Made by a program: the position numbers and the translations under genes. A DNA stretch of 64,000 bases from Streptomyces canus. Its GTDB lineage: Bacteria; Actinomycetota; Actinomycetes; Streptomycetales; Streptomycetaceae. The notes beneath the pieces are model-generated. The model saw only the letters and a list, made by a program, of their open reading frames with translations, had not been told where the DNA came from and searched no databases. Position 1 is the first letter of the stretch. Every line of letters starts with the position of its first letter. Positions 1 through 8,522 of this stretch are shown piece by piece. The stretch lies in NCBI RefSeq assembly GCF_041435015.1, contig NZ_CP107989.1:7068001-7132000 (forward strand). The letters are read 5' to 3'.

Positions 1-506
1 ACCGACTCGGGGTCCAGCAGCCACTGGTACTGCAGGCCGTCCATGACCGCGACCAGCAGCGGCGCGGTGCGTTCCGGGCTCAGCCCGTTGGGGAGCCGGT
101 CGCCGTACTCGGTGCGCAGGGCCACCGTCATCGACGCGCGCACCCGGGTGTAGCGGTCGGTGAAGTACTCCCGTGCCGGATGCCCTTCCGTCACGCTCTC
201 GCCGAGCAGTGCCGAGAAGGTCTGGATGATCCCCGGCCGCATCGCGTTGTACTCGACGAGCGAGGCGAGCAGGTCGACCCGCCAGTTGCCGTTCGGCACC
301 GCGTCCCACTTGTCCCGCTCCTCCAGCACCGCGACCAGCAGCGCGTCCTTCGTCGGGAAGTGGTGGAGCAGCCCCTGCTGGGTCAGCCCGACCCGCTCGG
401 CCACCGCGGCGAGGCTCGCGCCCCGGTAGCCGCGCTCGGCGATGACCTCCAGGGCCGCCCGGACGATCTCGGCCCGGCGCTCCTCACTTCTGGTCCTGGC
501 GTTCAT
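1..506 (-). CDS. TetR/AcrR family regulator (3' end outside window)
   Basis: DNA-binding repressor, cut off by the window start after about 168 residues. The N-terminus (MNARTRSEERRAEIVRAALE) runs into a TetR helix-turn-helix at about residues 10-55, with the core VAERVGLTQQGLLHHFPTKD. The rest is a helical ligand-binding domain. The ATG at 506 is the only plausible start, with no clear Shine-Dalgarno, so it may be leaderless. It diverges from a GH3 beta-glucosidase across 122 bp and probably controls that gene, which is inferred from position only. The inducing ligand cannot be read from sequence. Confidence 0.9.
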   Translation of the reverse strand, partial: MNARTRSEERRAEIVRAALEVIAERGYRGASLAAVAERVGLTQQGLLHHFPTKDALLVAVLEERDKWDAVPNGNWRVDLLASLVEYNAMRPGIIQTFSALLGESVTEGHPAREYFTDRYTRVRASMTVALRTEYGDRLPNGLSPERTAPLLVAVMDGLQYQWLLDPES

Positions 507-628
507 GGCGTCACCGTACGACATCCCGGAAACCGGAATATAACAGCCGTATAACGAAACCTACCACTCACCAGGTAATCGATGCACGATGAGGGGACCC
601 GCACGGACTTCAACGAGGAGGCACCGTC
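507..628. promoter_or_regulatory. Divergent TetR / beta-glucosidase promoter region with direct repeats
   Basis: This gap is locally AT-richer than its surroundings. The hexamer TATAAC occurs at 539-544 and again at 550-555, a spacing of one helical turn, and the half GAAAC flanks both sides. Such a direct repeat next to a divergent TetR gene is a plausible operator or overlapping promoter. A GAGGAG ribosome-binding site follows at about 616-622 for the downstream ATG. No experimentally known site is recognised. Confidence 0.4.
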
Positions 629-3058
629 ATGGCGGCACCCACTCCCGCCGACCAGGCCCGCGAGGCGGCCGTCGAAGCGGCGCTGGCCGGGCTCGACCTC
701 GATGCCAAGGCAGGGCTCCTGGCAGGCCAGGACATGTGGACCCTGCCCGCGCTCCCCGAGATCGGCCTGGACTCCCTCGTCATGTCGGACGGCCCGGTCG
801 GTGTCCGGGGCGTGCGCTGGAGCGCCGACGACCCGTCGATCGCCCTGCCCTCCCCGACCGCGCTGGCCGCCACCTGGGACCCCGAACTCGCCCGCCGCGC
901 AGGCGTACTGCTCGCCCAGGAGGCCCGCCGCAAGGGCGTCCACGTCCTCCTCGCCCCCACCGTCAACCTCCACCGCTCCCCGCTCGGCGGCCGCCACTTC
1001 GAGGCCTACAGCGAGGACCCGTATCTCACCGGACGGATCGGCGCCGGATACGTCACCGGCGTACAGGAGGGCGGTGTCGGCACCACCGTCAAGCACTTCG
1101 TCGCCAACGACGCCGAGACCGACCGCTTCACGGTGAACAACCTGGTCTCCGAACGCGCCCTGCGCGAGCTGTACCTGGCTCCCTTCGAGCTCATCGTCGA
1201 GAACGCCCACCCGTGGGGCATCATGACCGCCTACAACACGGTCAACGGCACGACGATGACCGAGCACCACCACCTGGTCAACGAAGTCCTGCGCGGCGAA
1301 TGGGGATTCGACGGCTACAACGTCTCCGACTGGATGGCCGCCCGCTCCACCAAGGGCGCCATCGAGGGCGGCCTCGACGTCGCCATGCCCGGCCCGACGA
1401 CCGTCTACGGCGAGGCCCTCGCCCGGGCCGTGCGGGACGGGGAGGTCGAGGAGAGCGCGGTCGACACGGCCGTACGCCACGTGCTGCGGCTCGCCGCCCG
1501 CGTCGGCATCCTGGACGGAGCCGAACCCGTCGTCACCGAGCTCCCGGAGACCGTCGACGGCATCGAACTGGCCCGCGAGATCGCCCGCCGCGCCTTCGTG
1601 CTGGTCCACAACCAGGGCGCGCTTCCGCTGAAGGCCGGCACGGTCGCCCTCATCGGCGCCGCCGCCCGCGACGCCCGCGTCCTCGGCGGCGGCTCCGCCA
1701 CCGTCTTCCCCGACCGGATCGTCTCCCCGCTCGACGGCCTCACCGCCGCCCTCCCCGAGGGCACCCTCAGCTACGCCGTCGGCGCCGACCCCAACACCGA
1801 ACTCGCCGTCGCCGACAAGGGGTTCAGCCTCGAAGCGGTCTGCCGGGACACGGACGGAGAGGTCATCGGCACGGCCTCCGTGCCCAACGGCCAGATCCAG
1901 TGGATGGGTGCGGACCTCCCCGAGGGCGTCACCCACGACCGGTTGCACACCGTCGAGTTGAAGGGCTCCTTCACTCCGCGCGAGAGCGGCACCCACACCT
2001 TCGGCATCAAGGGACTGGGCGCCTTCACGCTGGTCGTCGACGGCACGACGTACTACGACGACGTCCAGCGCACCGACAAGGACGACCCCTTCGTCACCTT
2101 CTTCGGCGCCCCCGAGCCCCGCGCGCAGGTCGAACTGACCGCGGGCGAGCCGGTCGAGGTCTCCCTCACCCACGTCGTCGTCCTCCCCGAGGAGGTCCCG
2201 ATGAAGGTCGTCACGTTCTCCCTCGCCCACCAGGACCCGCGGCGCGACCCCGACGAACTGATCGCCGAGGCCGTCGAGGCGGCACGCAACGCCGACACGG
2301 CCGTCGTCGTGGTCGCCACCACCGAGCGCGTCGAGTCCGAAGGCTACGACCGGAAGGACCTCGCGCTCCCGGGCCGCCAGGACGAGCTGGTCCGCGCGGT
2401 CGCCGCCGCCAACCCGAACACCGTCGTGGTCGTCAACTCCGGCTCCCCGGTGGAGCTGCCCTGGCGCGAGGACGTCGCCGCCGTCCTGCTCGGCTGGTTC
2501 CCCGGCCAGGAAGGGGGCGCGGCCCTCGCCGACGTGCTGACCGGCGCCCACGAGCCCGGCGGCCGCCTCCCCACCACCTGGGGCACCCTGGCCGACGCCC
2601 CGGTCACCCGGGTCGCTCCGGAGGGCGGCGAACTCCCTTACGACGAGGGTGTGTTCATCGGATACGCGGCCTGGGAGAAGGAAGGCCGCACCCCGGTCTA
2701 CCCCTTCGGCCACGGCCTCGGCTACACCCACTGGACCTACGAGTCCGTCGAGGTCCGGGGCACCACCGTCCGGGTCGGGCTGCGCAACTCCGGTTCCCGC
2801 CCGGGCCGTGAGGTGGTCCAGGTCTATCTGGCGCCCGCCGGACCCGATGCCGAGCGCCCGGCCCGCCGGCTCGCCGGGTTCGCGGGGGCCGTGGCCGGTC
2901 CCGGAGAGCGCGTCGAGGTCACCGTGGAGATCCCGCGCCGGGCCTTCGAGATCTGGGACGAGAAGACCTCATCGTGGTCGTATGTGAAGGGTTCGTACGA
3001 AATCCAGGTGGGGCGCTCGATCGGCGACCGCCGGGTCACCGCGACGATTAACGTCTGA
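629..3058 (+). CDS. Glycoside hydrolase family 3 beta-glucosidase with PA14 domain
   Basis: Hydrolyses terminal beta-linked glucose or related sugars from oligosaccharides. The 809 residues hold the GH3 N-terminal barrel (about 15-300) with the nucleophile aspartate at residue 234 in GYNVSDWMA. The alpha/beta sandwich follows and is interrupted by a PA14 carbohydrate-binding insert (about 395-520, GIKGLGAFTLVVDG). A fibronectin-III-like domain closes the protein (about 705-795). Length and domain order are normal for PA14-containing GH3 enzymes. There is no signal peptide, so it is probably cytoplasmic and acts on imported sugars. The ATG has a GAGGAG site about 8 bp upstream. It is divergent from the TetR gene. 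Confidence 0.95.
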   Translation: MAAPTPADQAREAAVEAALAGLDLDAKAGLLAGQDMWTLPALPEIGLDSLVMSDGPVGVRGVRWSADDPSIALPSPTALAATWDPELARRAGVLLAQEARRKGVHVLLAPTVNLHRSPLGGRHFEAYSEDPYLTGRIGAGYVTGVQEGGVGTTVKHFVANDAETDRFTVNNLVSERALRELYLAPFELIVENAHPWGIMTAYNTVNGTTMTEHHHLVNEVLRGEWGFDGYNVSDWMAARSTKGAIEGGLDVAMPGPTTVYGEALARAVRDGEVEESAVDTAVRHVLRLAARVGILDGAEPVVTELPETVDGIELAREIARRAFVLVHNQGALPLKAGTVALIGAAARDARVLGGGSATVFPDRIVSPLDGLTAALPEGTLSYAVGADPNTELAVADKGFSLEAVCRDTDGEVIGTASVPNGQIQWMGADLPEGVTHDRLHTVELKGSFTPRESGTHTFGIKGLGAFTLVVDGTTYYDDVQRTDKDDPFVTFFGAPEPRAQVELTAGEPVEVSLTHVVVLPEEVPMKVVTFSLAHQDPRRDPDELIAEAVEAARNADTAVVVVATTERVESEGYDRKDLALPGRQDELVRAVAAANPNTVVVVNSGSPVELPWREDVAAVLLGWFPGQEGGAALADVLTGAHEPGGRLPTTWGTLADAPVTRVAPEGGELPYDEGVFIGYAAWEKEGRTPVYPFGHGLGYTHWTYESVEVRGTTVRVGLRNSGSRPGREVVQVYLAPAGPDAERPARRLAGFAGAVAGPGERVEVTVEIPRRAFEIWDEKTSSWSYVKGSYEIQVGRSIGDRRVTATINV

Positions 3059-3086
3059 TCCGAGGGGGCACAGCCCTCACACAAGC

Positions 3087-3122
3087 AGCCCCGGCCCGGG
3101 ACCTGACCCCTGGGCCGGGGCT
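3087..3122. terminator. Bidirectional terminator hairpin
   Basis: Perfect 11-bp inverted repeat (AGCCCCGGCCC at 3087-3097, complement at 3112-3122) with a 14-nt loop. It lies between the convergent ends of the beta-glucosidase and mutarotase genes. There is no U-tract, as is usual in Streptomyces. Confidence 0.8.
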
Positions 3123-3131
3123 CGTGCGTGT

Positions 3132-4103
3132 CTACCGGCTCGTGAATCCGTAGACCGTCTCCGAGCGGTAGGTCTCTCCCGGCAGCAGCACCGTGCTCGG
3201 GAACTCCGGCCGGTTCGGGGAGTCGGGGAAGTGCTGGGTCTCCAGCGCGATGCCGTCGCCGGGTGCGAAGGGCTCGGGCAGATGGTCCGCGGTGTACAGC
3301 TGGAGCCCCGGCTCGGTGGTCGCCACCGTCAGCACCCGGCCGGATCCAGGATCGGACAACTCGGCTACCTCGACGGCCCGTTGGGTGACCCCCTTGTCGA
3401 GCACGAAGTTGTGGTCGTAGCCCGCGCCGACCTTGCGCGCCCGACGGAAGTCGAAGCGGGTGTCCGCGACCTCCTCGATCCCGGTCGGGATCAGATCGGC
3501 GTCGACCGGGGTGAACCGCGAGGCGCCGATCCGCAGTTCGTGCCCGCCCGCGTTCCCGGAGCCGGCCAGGTTGAAGTAGCTGTGGTTGGTCAGGTTGACG
3601 ATGGTGGGCGCGTCGGTGACCGCCTCGTACGCGATCCGCAGCGCGCCGGACTCGTCCAGGCTGTACGTCCCCGAGACCTCGAGGCGCCCCGGGAAGCCCT
3701 CCTCGCCGTGCGCGCTGACCCGGCTCAGCCGCACCCCGTGCTCGCCGGCGGGCTCCATGTCCCACACCCGTTTGTCGAAGCCGTTCTCGCCGCCGTGCAG
3801 GGAGTTGGGCGCGTTGTTGGGGGCGAGGGCGTAGGTCAGCCCGTCGAGCTCGAAGCGGCCGCCCGCGATCCGGTTCGCGTACCGTCCGATGAAGGCGCCG
3901 AGATACGGACCGGAGTGCTCCAGATATCCGTCCAGCTCGGCGAACCCCAGCACCACGTCCGCCGTCCGCCCGTCCCGGTCCGGAACCTCGACCGACTGCA
4001 CGATCCCGCCGTACGACAGGATCCGCACGCGGACGCCGGCGCGCTCCAGGGTCCAGCGGTGCACCGGGGTGCCGTCGGAAAGTGTGGCGAAGAGTTCGTT
4101 CAT
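3132..4103 (-). CDS. galM: Aldose 1-epimerase (galactose mutarotase)
   Basis: Interconverts alpha and beta anomers of aldoses, mainly galactose and glucose. The 323 residues show the family motifs in order: YANRIAGGRF, the histidine region HGGENGFDKRVW, the second histidine in NLTNHSYFNLAG, and the catalytic glutamate in ALETQHFPDSPNRPEFPS. Length is normal for the family (about 320-350). There is no signal peptide, so it is cytoplasmic. The gene is 10 bp downstream of the SGNH lipoprotein gene on the same strand and may be co-transcribed. A metabolic link to the neighbouring beta-glucosidase (freed sugars needing mutarotation) is inference. Confidence 0.95.
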   Translation of the reverse strand: MNELFATLSDGTPVHRWTLERAGVRVRILSYGGIVQSVEVPDRDGRTADVVLGFAELDGYLEHSGPYLGAFIGRYANRIAGGRFELDGLTYALAPNNAPNSLHGGENGFDKRVWDMEPAGEHGVRLSRVSAHGEEGFPGRLEVSGTYSLDESGALRIAYEAVTDAPTIVNLTNHSYFNLAGSGNAGGHELRIGASRFTPVDADLIPTGIEEVADTRFDFRRARKVGAGYDHNFVLDKGVTQRAVEVAELSDPGSGRVLTVATTEPGLQLYTADHLPEPFAPGDGIALETQHFPDSPNRPEFPSTVLLPGETYRSETVYGFTSR

Positions 4104-4113
4104 GTGCGGAACT

Positions 4114-4998
4114 TTAAGTCACGGACCTGATCTTGCGGTATGCGATCTCCGCCAGACGCGCCTGTCCGTTCACACTCGGGTGGAACCAGTCCCAGTGGCT
4201 GAGCTGGTCGGTGCCGAACCGGTAGTCGTACACCGCGCCCCCGTCGTACCTGCAGTGCCCGTCCTCGGCGCACACCTGCTTCAGTACGGAGTTGTAGGCC
4301 TCCACCCGCTCCTGCACGGTGTCCCGCCGCTCGGTCGCCGCCGCGTCCAGGGCGTCCGCGTCGGCCAGCATCGACGGACACACGCCCAGCTTCCACACCT
4401 GCTTGCCCAGCGGATTGGCGCGGCCCTCGGACCACAGCCGCTTGAGGTTCGGCACGCTCGCCACGTACACCTGCGCCTTGGGCGCCTGTTTGCGCAGCAC
4501 GCTCAGCGCGTCCTCGAAGCCGGATCGGAACGCGGACACCGAGGTCATCGCCGCGGTGGAGTCCCGGCAGGCGTCGTTGGCGCCCACCATCACCGTGACC
4601 AGCCCGGGTGTCCGCGCCGCCGCCCGTGCCATCTGCCCGGGCAGATCGGCCATCCGCGCCCCGGACACCGCGTAGTTCCAGCTGCGCTCGGCCGCCTTCG
4701 CCCGCCCCAGCAGCCGTACGGCGAGAGAGTCGACCTGGGTGCTGCCGCCGGTGGCCCAGGACACGTCGGGGCAGTCCTTCAGGATCCCGCAGGCGTCGAA
4801 GCCGCGCGTGATGGAGTCGCCGACAGCGGCCATCGAACCCGGGCTGCTGTCCCACGCCGGAGTCGGCTTCGGCGAGGGTGTGGCCTTCTGCGTGGGGCCC
4901 GCCGCGTCGCCCCCCACCGCGTCGCACCCGGCGACGCCCAGGAGAGCCGCCGTCAGAACGGCGACGACGGCCCGTGAACGGGGGCCCTGCTTCCGCAT
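4114..4998 (-). CDS. SGNH/GDSL-family lipoprotein hydrolase
   Basis: Probable cell-surface esterase or lipase. The 294 residues start MRKQGPRSRA, followed by a hydrophobic stretch and a lipobox ending at Cys25 (GVAGC), which predicts a lipid-anchored exported protein. A short proline/threonine linker follows. The SGNH fold shows block I (GDS, Ser62), the GAND block and the C-terminal DWFHP block with the catalytic Asp and His. The frame is open further upstream, but that stretch lacks a plausible signal sequence, so ATG 4998 was chosen. The substrate is unknown. Confidence 0.88.
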   Translation of the reverse strand: MRKQGPRSRAVVAVLTAALLGVAGCDAVGGDAAGPTQKATPSPKPTPAWDSSPGSMAAVGDSITRGFDACGILKDCPDVSWATGGSTQVDSLAVRLLGRAKAAERSWNYAVSGARMADLPGQMARAAARTPGLVTVMVGANDACRDSTAAMTSVSAFRSGFEDALSVLRKQAPKAQVYVASVPNLKRLWSEGRANPLGKQVWKLGVCPSMLADADALDAAATERRDTVQERVEAYNSVLKQVCAEDGHCRYDGGAVYDYRFGTDQLSHWDWFHPSVNGQARLAEIAYRKIRSVT

Positions 4999-5249
4999 CC
5001 GTGGTGATCCCCTCGTGAAAAGGATGGTCCTCTCATAACAACGCAGAAGAGTTCCCGATGGCCGCGAGGGAACGATCGACACCCGTACTAGCGTCCTGCC
5101 GGGTGAATGGCGGGCGTTTCGGGGCACTGGGACCGACGGTACGTCACACTCCTTGCCCCGCCGCACGGTAGCCTCGCCATCAACGTGGCCGGCCGGCATC
5201 GCCGCCATGCCGGCCAGCAAGACCTGTCCCGCTCTGCCCGGAGGTCCCG
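4999..5249. promoter_or_regulatory. Divergent intergenic region with inverted repeats
   Basis: Gap of 251 bp between the SGNH lipoprotein and DUF3145. It holds an inverted repeat GTTCCC-N11-GGGAAC (5051-5073) and a 9-bp hairpin GGCCGGCAT/ATGCCGGCC (5191-5199/5207-5215) about 35 bp before the DUF3145 start. The hairpin would lie in the DUF3145 leader. No gene is seen here. Operator or leader function is inference. Confidence 0.35.
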
Positions 5250-5744
5250 GTGACGACACGTGGAGTTCTGTACGTGCACTCCGCGCCGCGCGCGCTGTGC
5301 CCGCACGTCGAGTGGGCCGTCGCCGGGGTGCTCGGCACGCGCGTCAACCTCGACTGGATCCGGCAGCCGGCCGCACCGGGCACCTGGCGCTCGGAGTTCT
5401 CCTGGAAGGCCGAGGTGGGCACGGCGTCCAAGCTCGCGTCGGCCCTCAGAGGCTGGCACCTGCTGCGCTTCGAGGTCACGGCCGAGCCCTGCCCCACCGC
5501 CGAGGGCGAGCGCTACAGCTGCACCCCGGAACTGGGCATCTTCCACGCCGTCACCGGCATCCACGGCGACATCCTGATCCCGGAGGACCGCCTGCGCGCG
5601 GCCCTGACCCGCTCGCAGCGGGGGGAGACGGACCTGGAGGCCGAGCTGGCCAAGCTCCTCGGCAAGCCCTGGGACGACGAACTGGAGCCCTTCAGGTACG
5701 CCGGTGAGGGCGCCCCGGTCCGCTGGCTGCACCAGGTCGTCTGA
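5250..5744 (+). CDS. DUF3145 family protein
   Basis: Actinobacterial protein of unknown function, 164 residues, recognised from its N-terminus (TTRGVLYVHSAPRALCPHVE) and the central stretch CTPELGIFHAVTGIHGDILI. No catalytic motif, signal peptide or membrane segment is visible. The GTG start has a GGAGG site at 5240-5244. In Streptomyces this gene sits next to fabF, as here, but convergently and with a strong terminator between them. A fatty-acid role is therefore not demonstrated. Confidence 0.9.
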   Translation: MTTRGVLYVHSAPRALCPHVEWAVAGVLGTRVNLDWIRQPAAPGTWRSEFSWKAEVGTASKLASALRGWHLLRFEVTAEPCPTAEGERYSCTPELGIFHAVTGIHGDILIPEDRLRAALTRSQRGETDLEAELAKLLGKPWDDELEPFRYAGEGAPVRWLHQVV

Positions 5745-5760
5745 AGGTCTCCGCACACGT

Positions 5761-5792
5761 GAAGGGCCCCCACCGACCGGTGGGGGCCCTTC
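5761..5792. terminator. Bidirectional terminator between DUF3145 and fabF
   Basis: Perfect 14-bp stem (GAAGGGCCCCCACC at 5761-5774, complement at 5779-5792) with the 4-nt loop GACC, between two convergent genes. It probably serves both. Confidence 0.9.
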
Positions 5793-5811
5793 AGTTGCGT
5801 ACGAACGATTC

Positions 5812-7083
5812 TCAGACCGTACGGAACGCCAGCACCACGTTGTGCCCGCCGAACCCGAACGAGTCGTTCAGCGCGGCGATACGGCCCTCCACGGGCAGCT
5901 TGCGGGCCTCGCCGCGGACGACGTCGGCGTTGGCCTCCGCCTCCGGGTCGAGGTTCTCGACGTTGATGGTCGGCGGAGCCACCCGGTGGTACAGGGCGAG
6001 CACCGTCGCGACCGTCTCCACGCCGCCCGCGCCACCCAGCAGGTGACCGGTCATCGACTTGGTGGCGGACACGGCCATGTGATCGGCGTCGTCGCCGAAC
6101 ACCTTCCGCAGTGCCTTGAGCTCGGCGATGTCACCGGCCGGAGTCGACGTCGCGTGCGCGTTCACGTGCACGATCTCCGCCGGGTCCAGGTCGGTGCTGT
6201 CCAGCAGGTTCTCGAGCGCGCGCGAGATGCCACGCCCCTCGGGCTCCGGCTGCACGATGTCGTGCGCGTCGGCGGAGATGCCCTGTCCCACCGCCTCGGC
6301 GTACACCCGCGCACCGCGCGCGGCGGCGTGCTCGGCGGACTCCAGGACGACGACCCCGGCGCCCTCGCCGAGGACGAAGCCGTCCCGGGCGACGTCGTAG
6401 GGACGCGAGGCGCCCTCGGGGTTCTCGTTGTTCTTGGACATCGCCATCATGTTGCCGAACGCGGCGATGGGCAGCGGGTGGATCGCCGCCTCCGTGCCAC
6501 CGGCGACGACGACGTCGGCGCGGCCGGTACGGATCATCTCGATGCCGTAGCCGATGGCCTCGGCGCCCGACGCGCAGGCGGAGACCGGGGTGTGCACGCC
6601 CGCGCGGGCGCCCACCAGCAGACCCACGTTGGCGGACGGGCCGTTGGGCATCAGCATCGGCACGGTGTGCGGGGAGACGCGGCGGACGCCCTTCTCCTTG
6701 AGCACGTCGTACTGGTCGAGAAGGGTCGTCACACCACCGATGCCGGAGGCGATGACGGCGCCGAGACGGTCGGGGTCGACCTTGTCGTCCTCGCCGGCCT
6801 TGGCTTCGAAGCCCGCGTCGGCCCACGCCTCCTTGGCCGCGATCAGCGCGAACTGCGCCGAGCGGTCAAGACGGCGGGCCTGCGGCCGGGGAATCACCTC
6901 GGTCGGCTCCACCGCGATCTGCGCGGCGATGCGGACCGCCTGCTCAGCGGCCCACTCCTGCTCCAGGGGCTTGACGCCGGACTTGCCGGCGACCAGACCC
7001 TCCCAGGTAGAGGCTGCGTCGCCACCCAGCGGTGTGGTTGCGCCGATACCGGTGACGACCACGGTGCGATTGGTCGGGCTCAC
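5812..7083 (-). CDS. fabF: Beta-ketoacyl-ACP synthase II
   Basis: Elongating condensing enzyme of type II fatty-acid synthesis; joins malonyl-ACP to acyl-ACP. The 423 residues show the Cys-His-His triad: Cys170 in VSACASGAEA, His in NAHATSTPAGD and His in MTGHLLGGAGG. The frame stays open further upstream, but the GTG at 7083 (VSPTNRTVVVTG) has a GGAGAAAG site just before it and matches how homologues begin. It is the last gene of the fasR-fabD-fabH-acpP-fabF run, separated from acpP by a strongly structured 101-bp spacer. Confidence 0.97.
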   Translation of the reverse strand: MSPTNRTVVVTGIGATTPLGGDAASTWEGLVAGKSGVKPLEQEWAAEQAVRIAAQIAVEPTEVIPRPQARRLDRSAQFALIAAKEAWADAGFEAKAGEDDKVDPDRLGAVIASGIGGVTTLLDQYDVLKEKGVRRVSPHTVPMLMPNGPSANVGLLVGARAGVHTPVSACASGAEAIGYGIEMIRTGRADVVVAGGTEAAIHPLPIAAFGNMMAMSKNNENPEGASRPYDVARDGFVLGEGAGVVVLESAEHAAARGARVYAEAVGQGISADAHDIVQPEPEGRGISRALENLLDSTDLDPAEIVHVNAHATSTPAGDIAELKALRKVFGDDADHMAVSATKSMTGHLLGGAGGVETVATVLALYHRVAPPTINVENLDPEAEANADVVRGEARKLPVEGRIAALNDSFGFGGHNVVLAFRTV

Positions 7084-7119
7084 GGGAAATCTTTCTCCAA
7101 CGTTACGAGGATTAAGCGG

Positions 7120-7177
7120 CGCCACCGCCGGGTGGCGGGGCCGGCACGTCCGGCCTGGAGGGCTCCTGACGGAGCCC
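7120..7177 (-). promoter_or_regulatory. Three back-to-back hairpins between acpP and fabF
   Basis: In transcript order the spacer carries three perfect hairpins: 7177-7160 (GGGCTCC arms, loop of 4), 7155-7139 (GGCCGG arms, loop of 5) and 7137-7120 (CGCCACC arms, loop of 4). They fill 58 of the 101 bases. They could attenuate transcription into fabF or protect the acpP 3' end, so that ACP is made in excess over FabF. That role is inference. Confidence 0.6.
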
Positions 7178-7184
7178 GGGGGAC

Positions 7185-7433
7185 TCAGGCCTGGTGCTTG
7201 AGGATGTAGTTGGTCGCGTCGCCGACGGTCTTGAGGTTCTTGACGTCGTCGTCCGGGATCTTGACGTCGAAGCGCTCTTCAGCGGCGACGACGACCTCGA
7301 CCATGGACAGCGAGTCGACGTCCAGGTCGTCGGTGAAGGACTTGTCCAGCTGGACGTCCTCAACCGGGATGCCGGCGATCTCGTTCACGATGTCGGCAAG
7401 ACCGGCGACGATCTCTTCCTGAGTGGCGGCCAT
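7185..7433 (-). CDS. acpP: Acyl carrier protein
   Basis: Carries growing acyl chains on a phosphopantetheine arm. The 82-residue acidic protein has the attachment serine at residue 41 in the motif DVDSLS. It starts MAATQEEIVAGLADIVNE and ends KHQA, the size and composition of primary-metabolism ACPs. It lies between fabH and fabF in the fatty-acid operon. The 77-bp gap to fabH could hold a leader or an extra promoter, though no clear one is seen. Confidence 0.97.
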   Translation of the reverse strand: MAATQEEIVAGLADIVNEIAGIPVEDVQLDKSFTDDLDVDSLSMVEVVVAAEERFDVKIPDDDVKNLKTVGDATNYILKHQA

Positions 7434-7510
7434 TTGGCGCTCCTTCGTTTTCTTATCCAGAGGGTTGGCAGTGCTTCCCGTCCCGGACCGGGTGATCCGG
7501 CACGGAGTGC

Positions 7511-8506
7511 CTAGGGGAGGGTAACGACAGTGGCGGCGTAGACGAGACCCGCCCCGAATCCGATGACGAGCGCGGTGTCGCCGCTCTTCGCCTCGCCGGT
7601 CGCCAGGAGCCGCTCCATGGCGAGCGGGATCGAGGCGGCCGAGGTGTTGCCGGTGGTGCGCACGTCACGCGCGACCGTGACGTGCTCCGGCAGTTTCAGC
7701 GTCTTCACCATCGAGTCGATGATCCGCTCGTTGGCCTGGTGGGGAATGAAGACGTCCAGGTCGTCCGGGGCGATCCCGGCCGCGTCCAGCGCCTGCTGGG
7801 CGACCTTCGCCATCTCGAACACGGCCCAGCGGAACACCGCTTGGCCCTCCTGCGTGATCGCAGGGAACTTGCCCGTGGAGTCGTACTCGGTCCACGCCAC
7901 GGTCTGCTTGATCGTCTCGGACTTGTCGCCCTCGGAGCCCCAGACGGTGGGGCCGATGGCCGGCTCCTGGGCGGGGCCCACGACGACCGCGCCGGCACCG
8001 TCGCCGAACAGGAAGGCCGTGGCGCGGTCCTCCAGGTCGGTCAGGTCGGACAGCCGCTCGACACCGATGACGAGGACGTACTCTGCCGAGCCCTCGACGA
8101 TCATGCCCTTGGCGAGGGTGAGGCCGTAGCCGAAGCCCGCGCAGCCCGCCGAGATGTCGAAGGCGGCGGCCTTGTTCGTGCCCAGCTTGTCGGCGATCTC
8201 GGTCGCCACGGCCGGGGTCTGCTTGAAGTGCGAGACGGTCGAGACGATCACGCCGCCGATCTGCTCGGCGGAGATCCCGGCGTCGGCGATCGCCTTGCCG
8301 GACGCCTCGATCGACATCGCGGCGACGGTCTCCTCGGCGTTCGCCCAGTGCCGGGTCTGGATGCCGGAGCGCGAGCGGATCCACTCGTCGGACGAGTCGA
8401 TCGTTTCGAGGATCACCTCGTTCGGCACGACCCGGGTCGGGCGGTAGCCGCCGACACCGAGGATGCGCGCGTACGGGGCGCCCTTGCTGGGCTTGATCTT
8501 CGACAT
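7511..8506 (-). CDS. fabH: Beta-ketoacyl-ACP synthase III
   Basis: Starts fatty-acid chains by condensing acyl-CoA with malonyl-ACP. In Streptomyces it prefers branched starters, which sets iso/anteiso composition (established for the family). The 331 residues show Cys122 in DISAGCAGFGYG, His in FIPHQANERI and Asn in TTGNTSAASIP. The ATG at 8506 has an AGGAG site. The frame continues a little further, but that would run against the fabD stop at 8523. Gene order and spacing point to one operon with fabD. Confidence 0.97.
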   Translation of the reverse strand: MSKIKPSKGAPYARILGVGGYRPTRVVPNEVILETIDSSDEWIRSRSGIQTRHWANAEETVAAMSIEASGKAIADAGISAEQIGGVIVSTVSHFKQTPAVATEIADKLGTNKAAAFDISAGCAGFGYGLTLAKGMIVEGSAEYVLVIGVERLSDLTDLEDRATAFLFGDGAGAVVVGPAQEPAIGPTVWGSEGDKSETIKQTVAWTEYDSTGKFPAITQEGQAVFRWAVFEMAKVAQQALDAAGIAPDDLDVFIPHQANERIIDSMVKTLKLPEHVTVARDVRTTGNTSAASIPLAMERLLATGEAKSGDTALVIGFGAGLVYAATVVTLP

Positions 8507-8522
8507 GCTCTCGTGCTCCTTC

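Noticed and set aside
503..2811. Long open frames antisense to and in other frames of the beta-glucosidase gene
   Set aside because: They are side effects of extreme third-position GC content. Their translations are Arg/Gly/Ala-rich with no family match, while the GH3 frame has all motifs.
5051..5073. Stress-sigma promoter in the GTTCCC/GGGAAC repeat before DUF3145
   Set aside because: The matching -10 element is poor and badly spaced; kept only as an inverted repeat.
7482..7492. Hairpin CCCGG-A-CCGGG between fabH and acpP
   Set aside because: A 1-nt loop cannot form the full stem and the remaining 3-bp stem is too weak.
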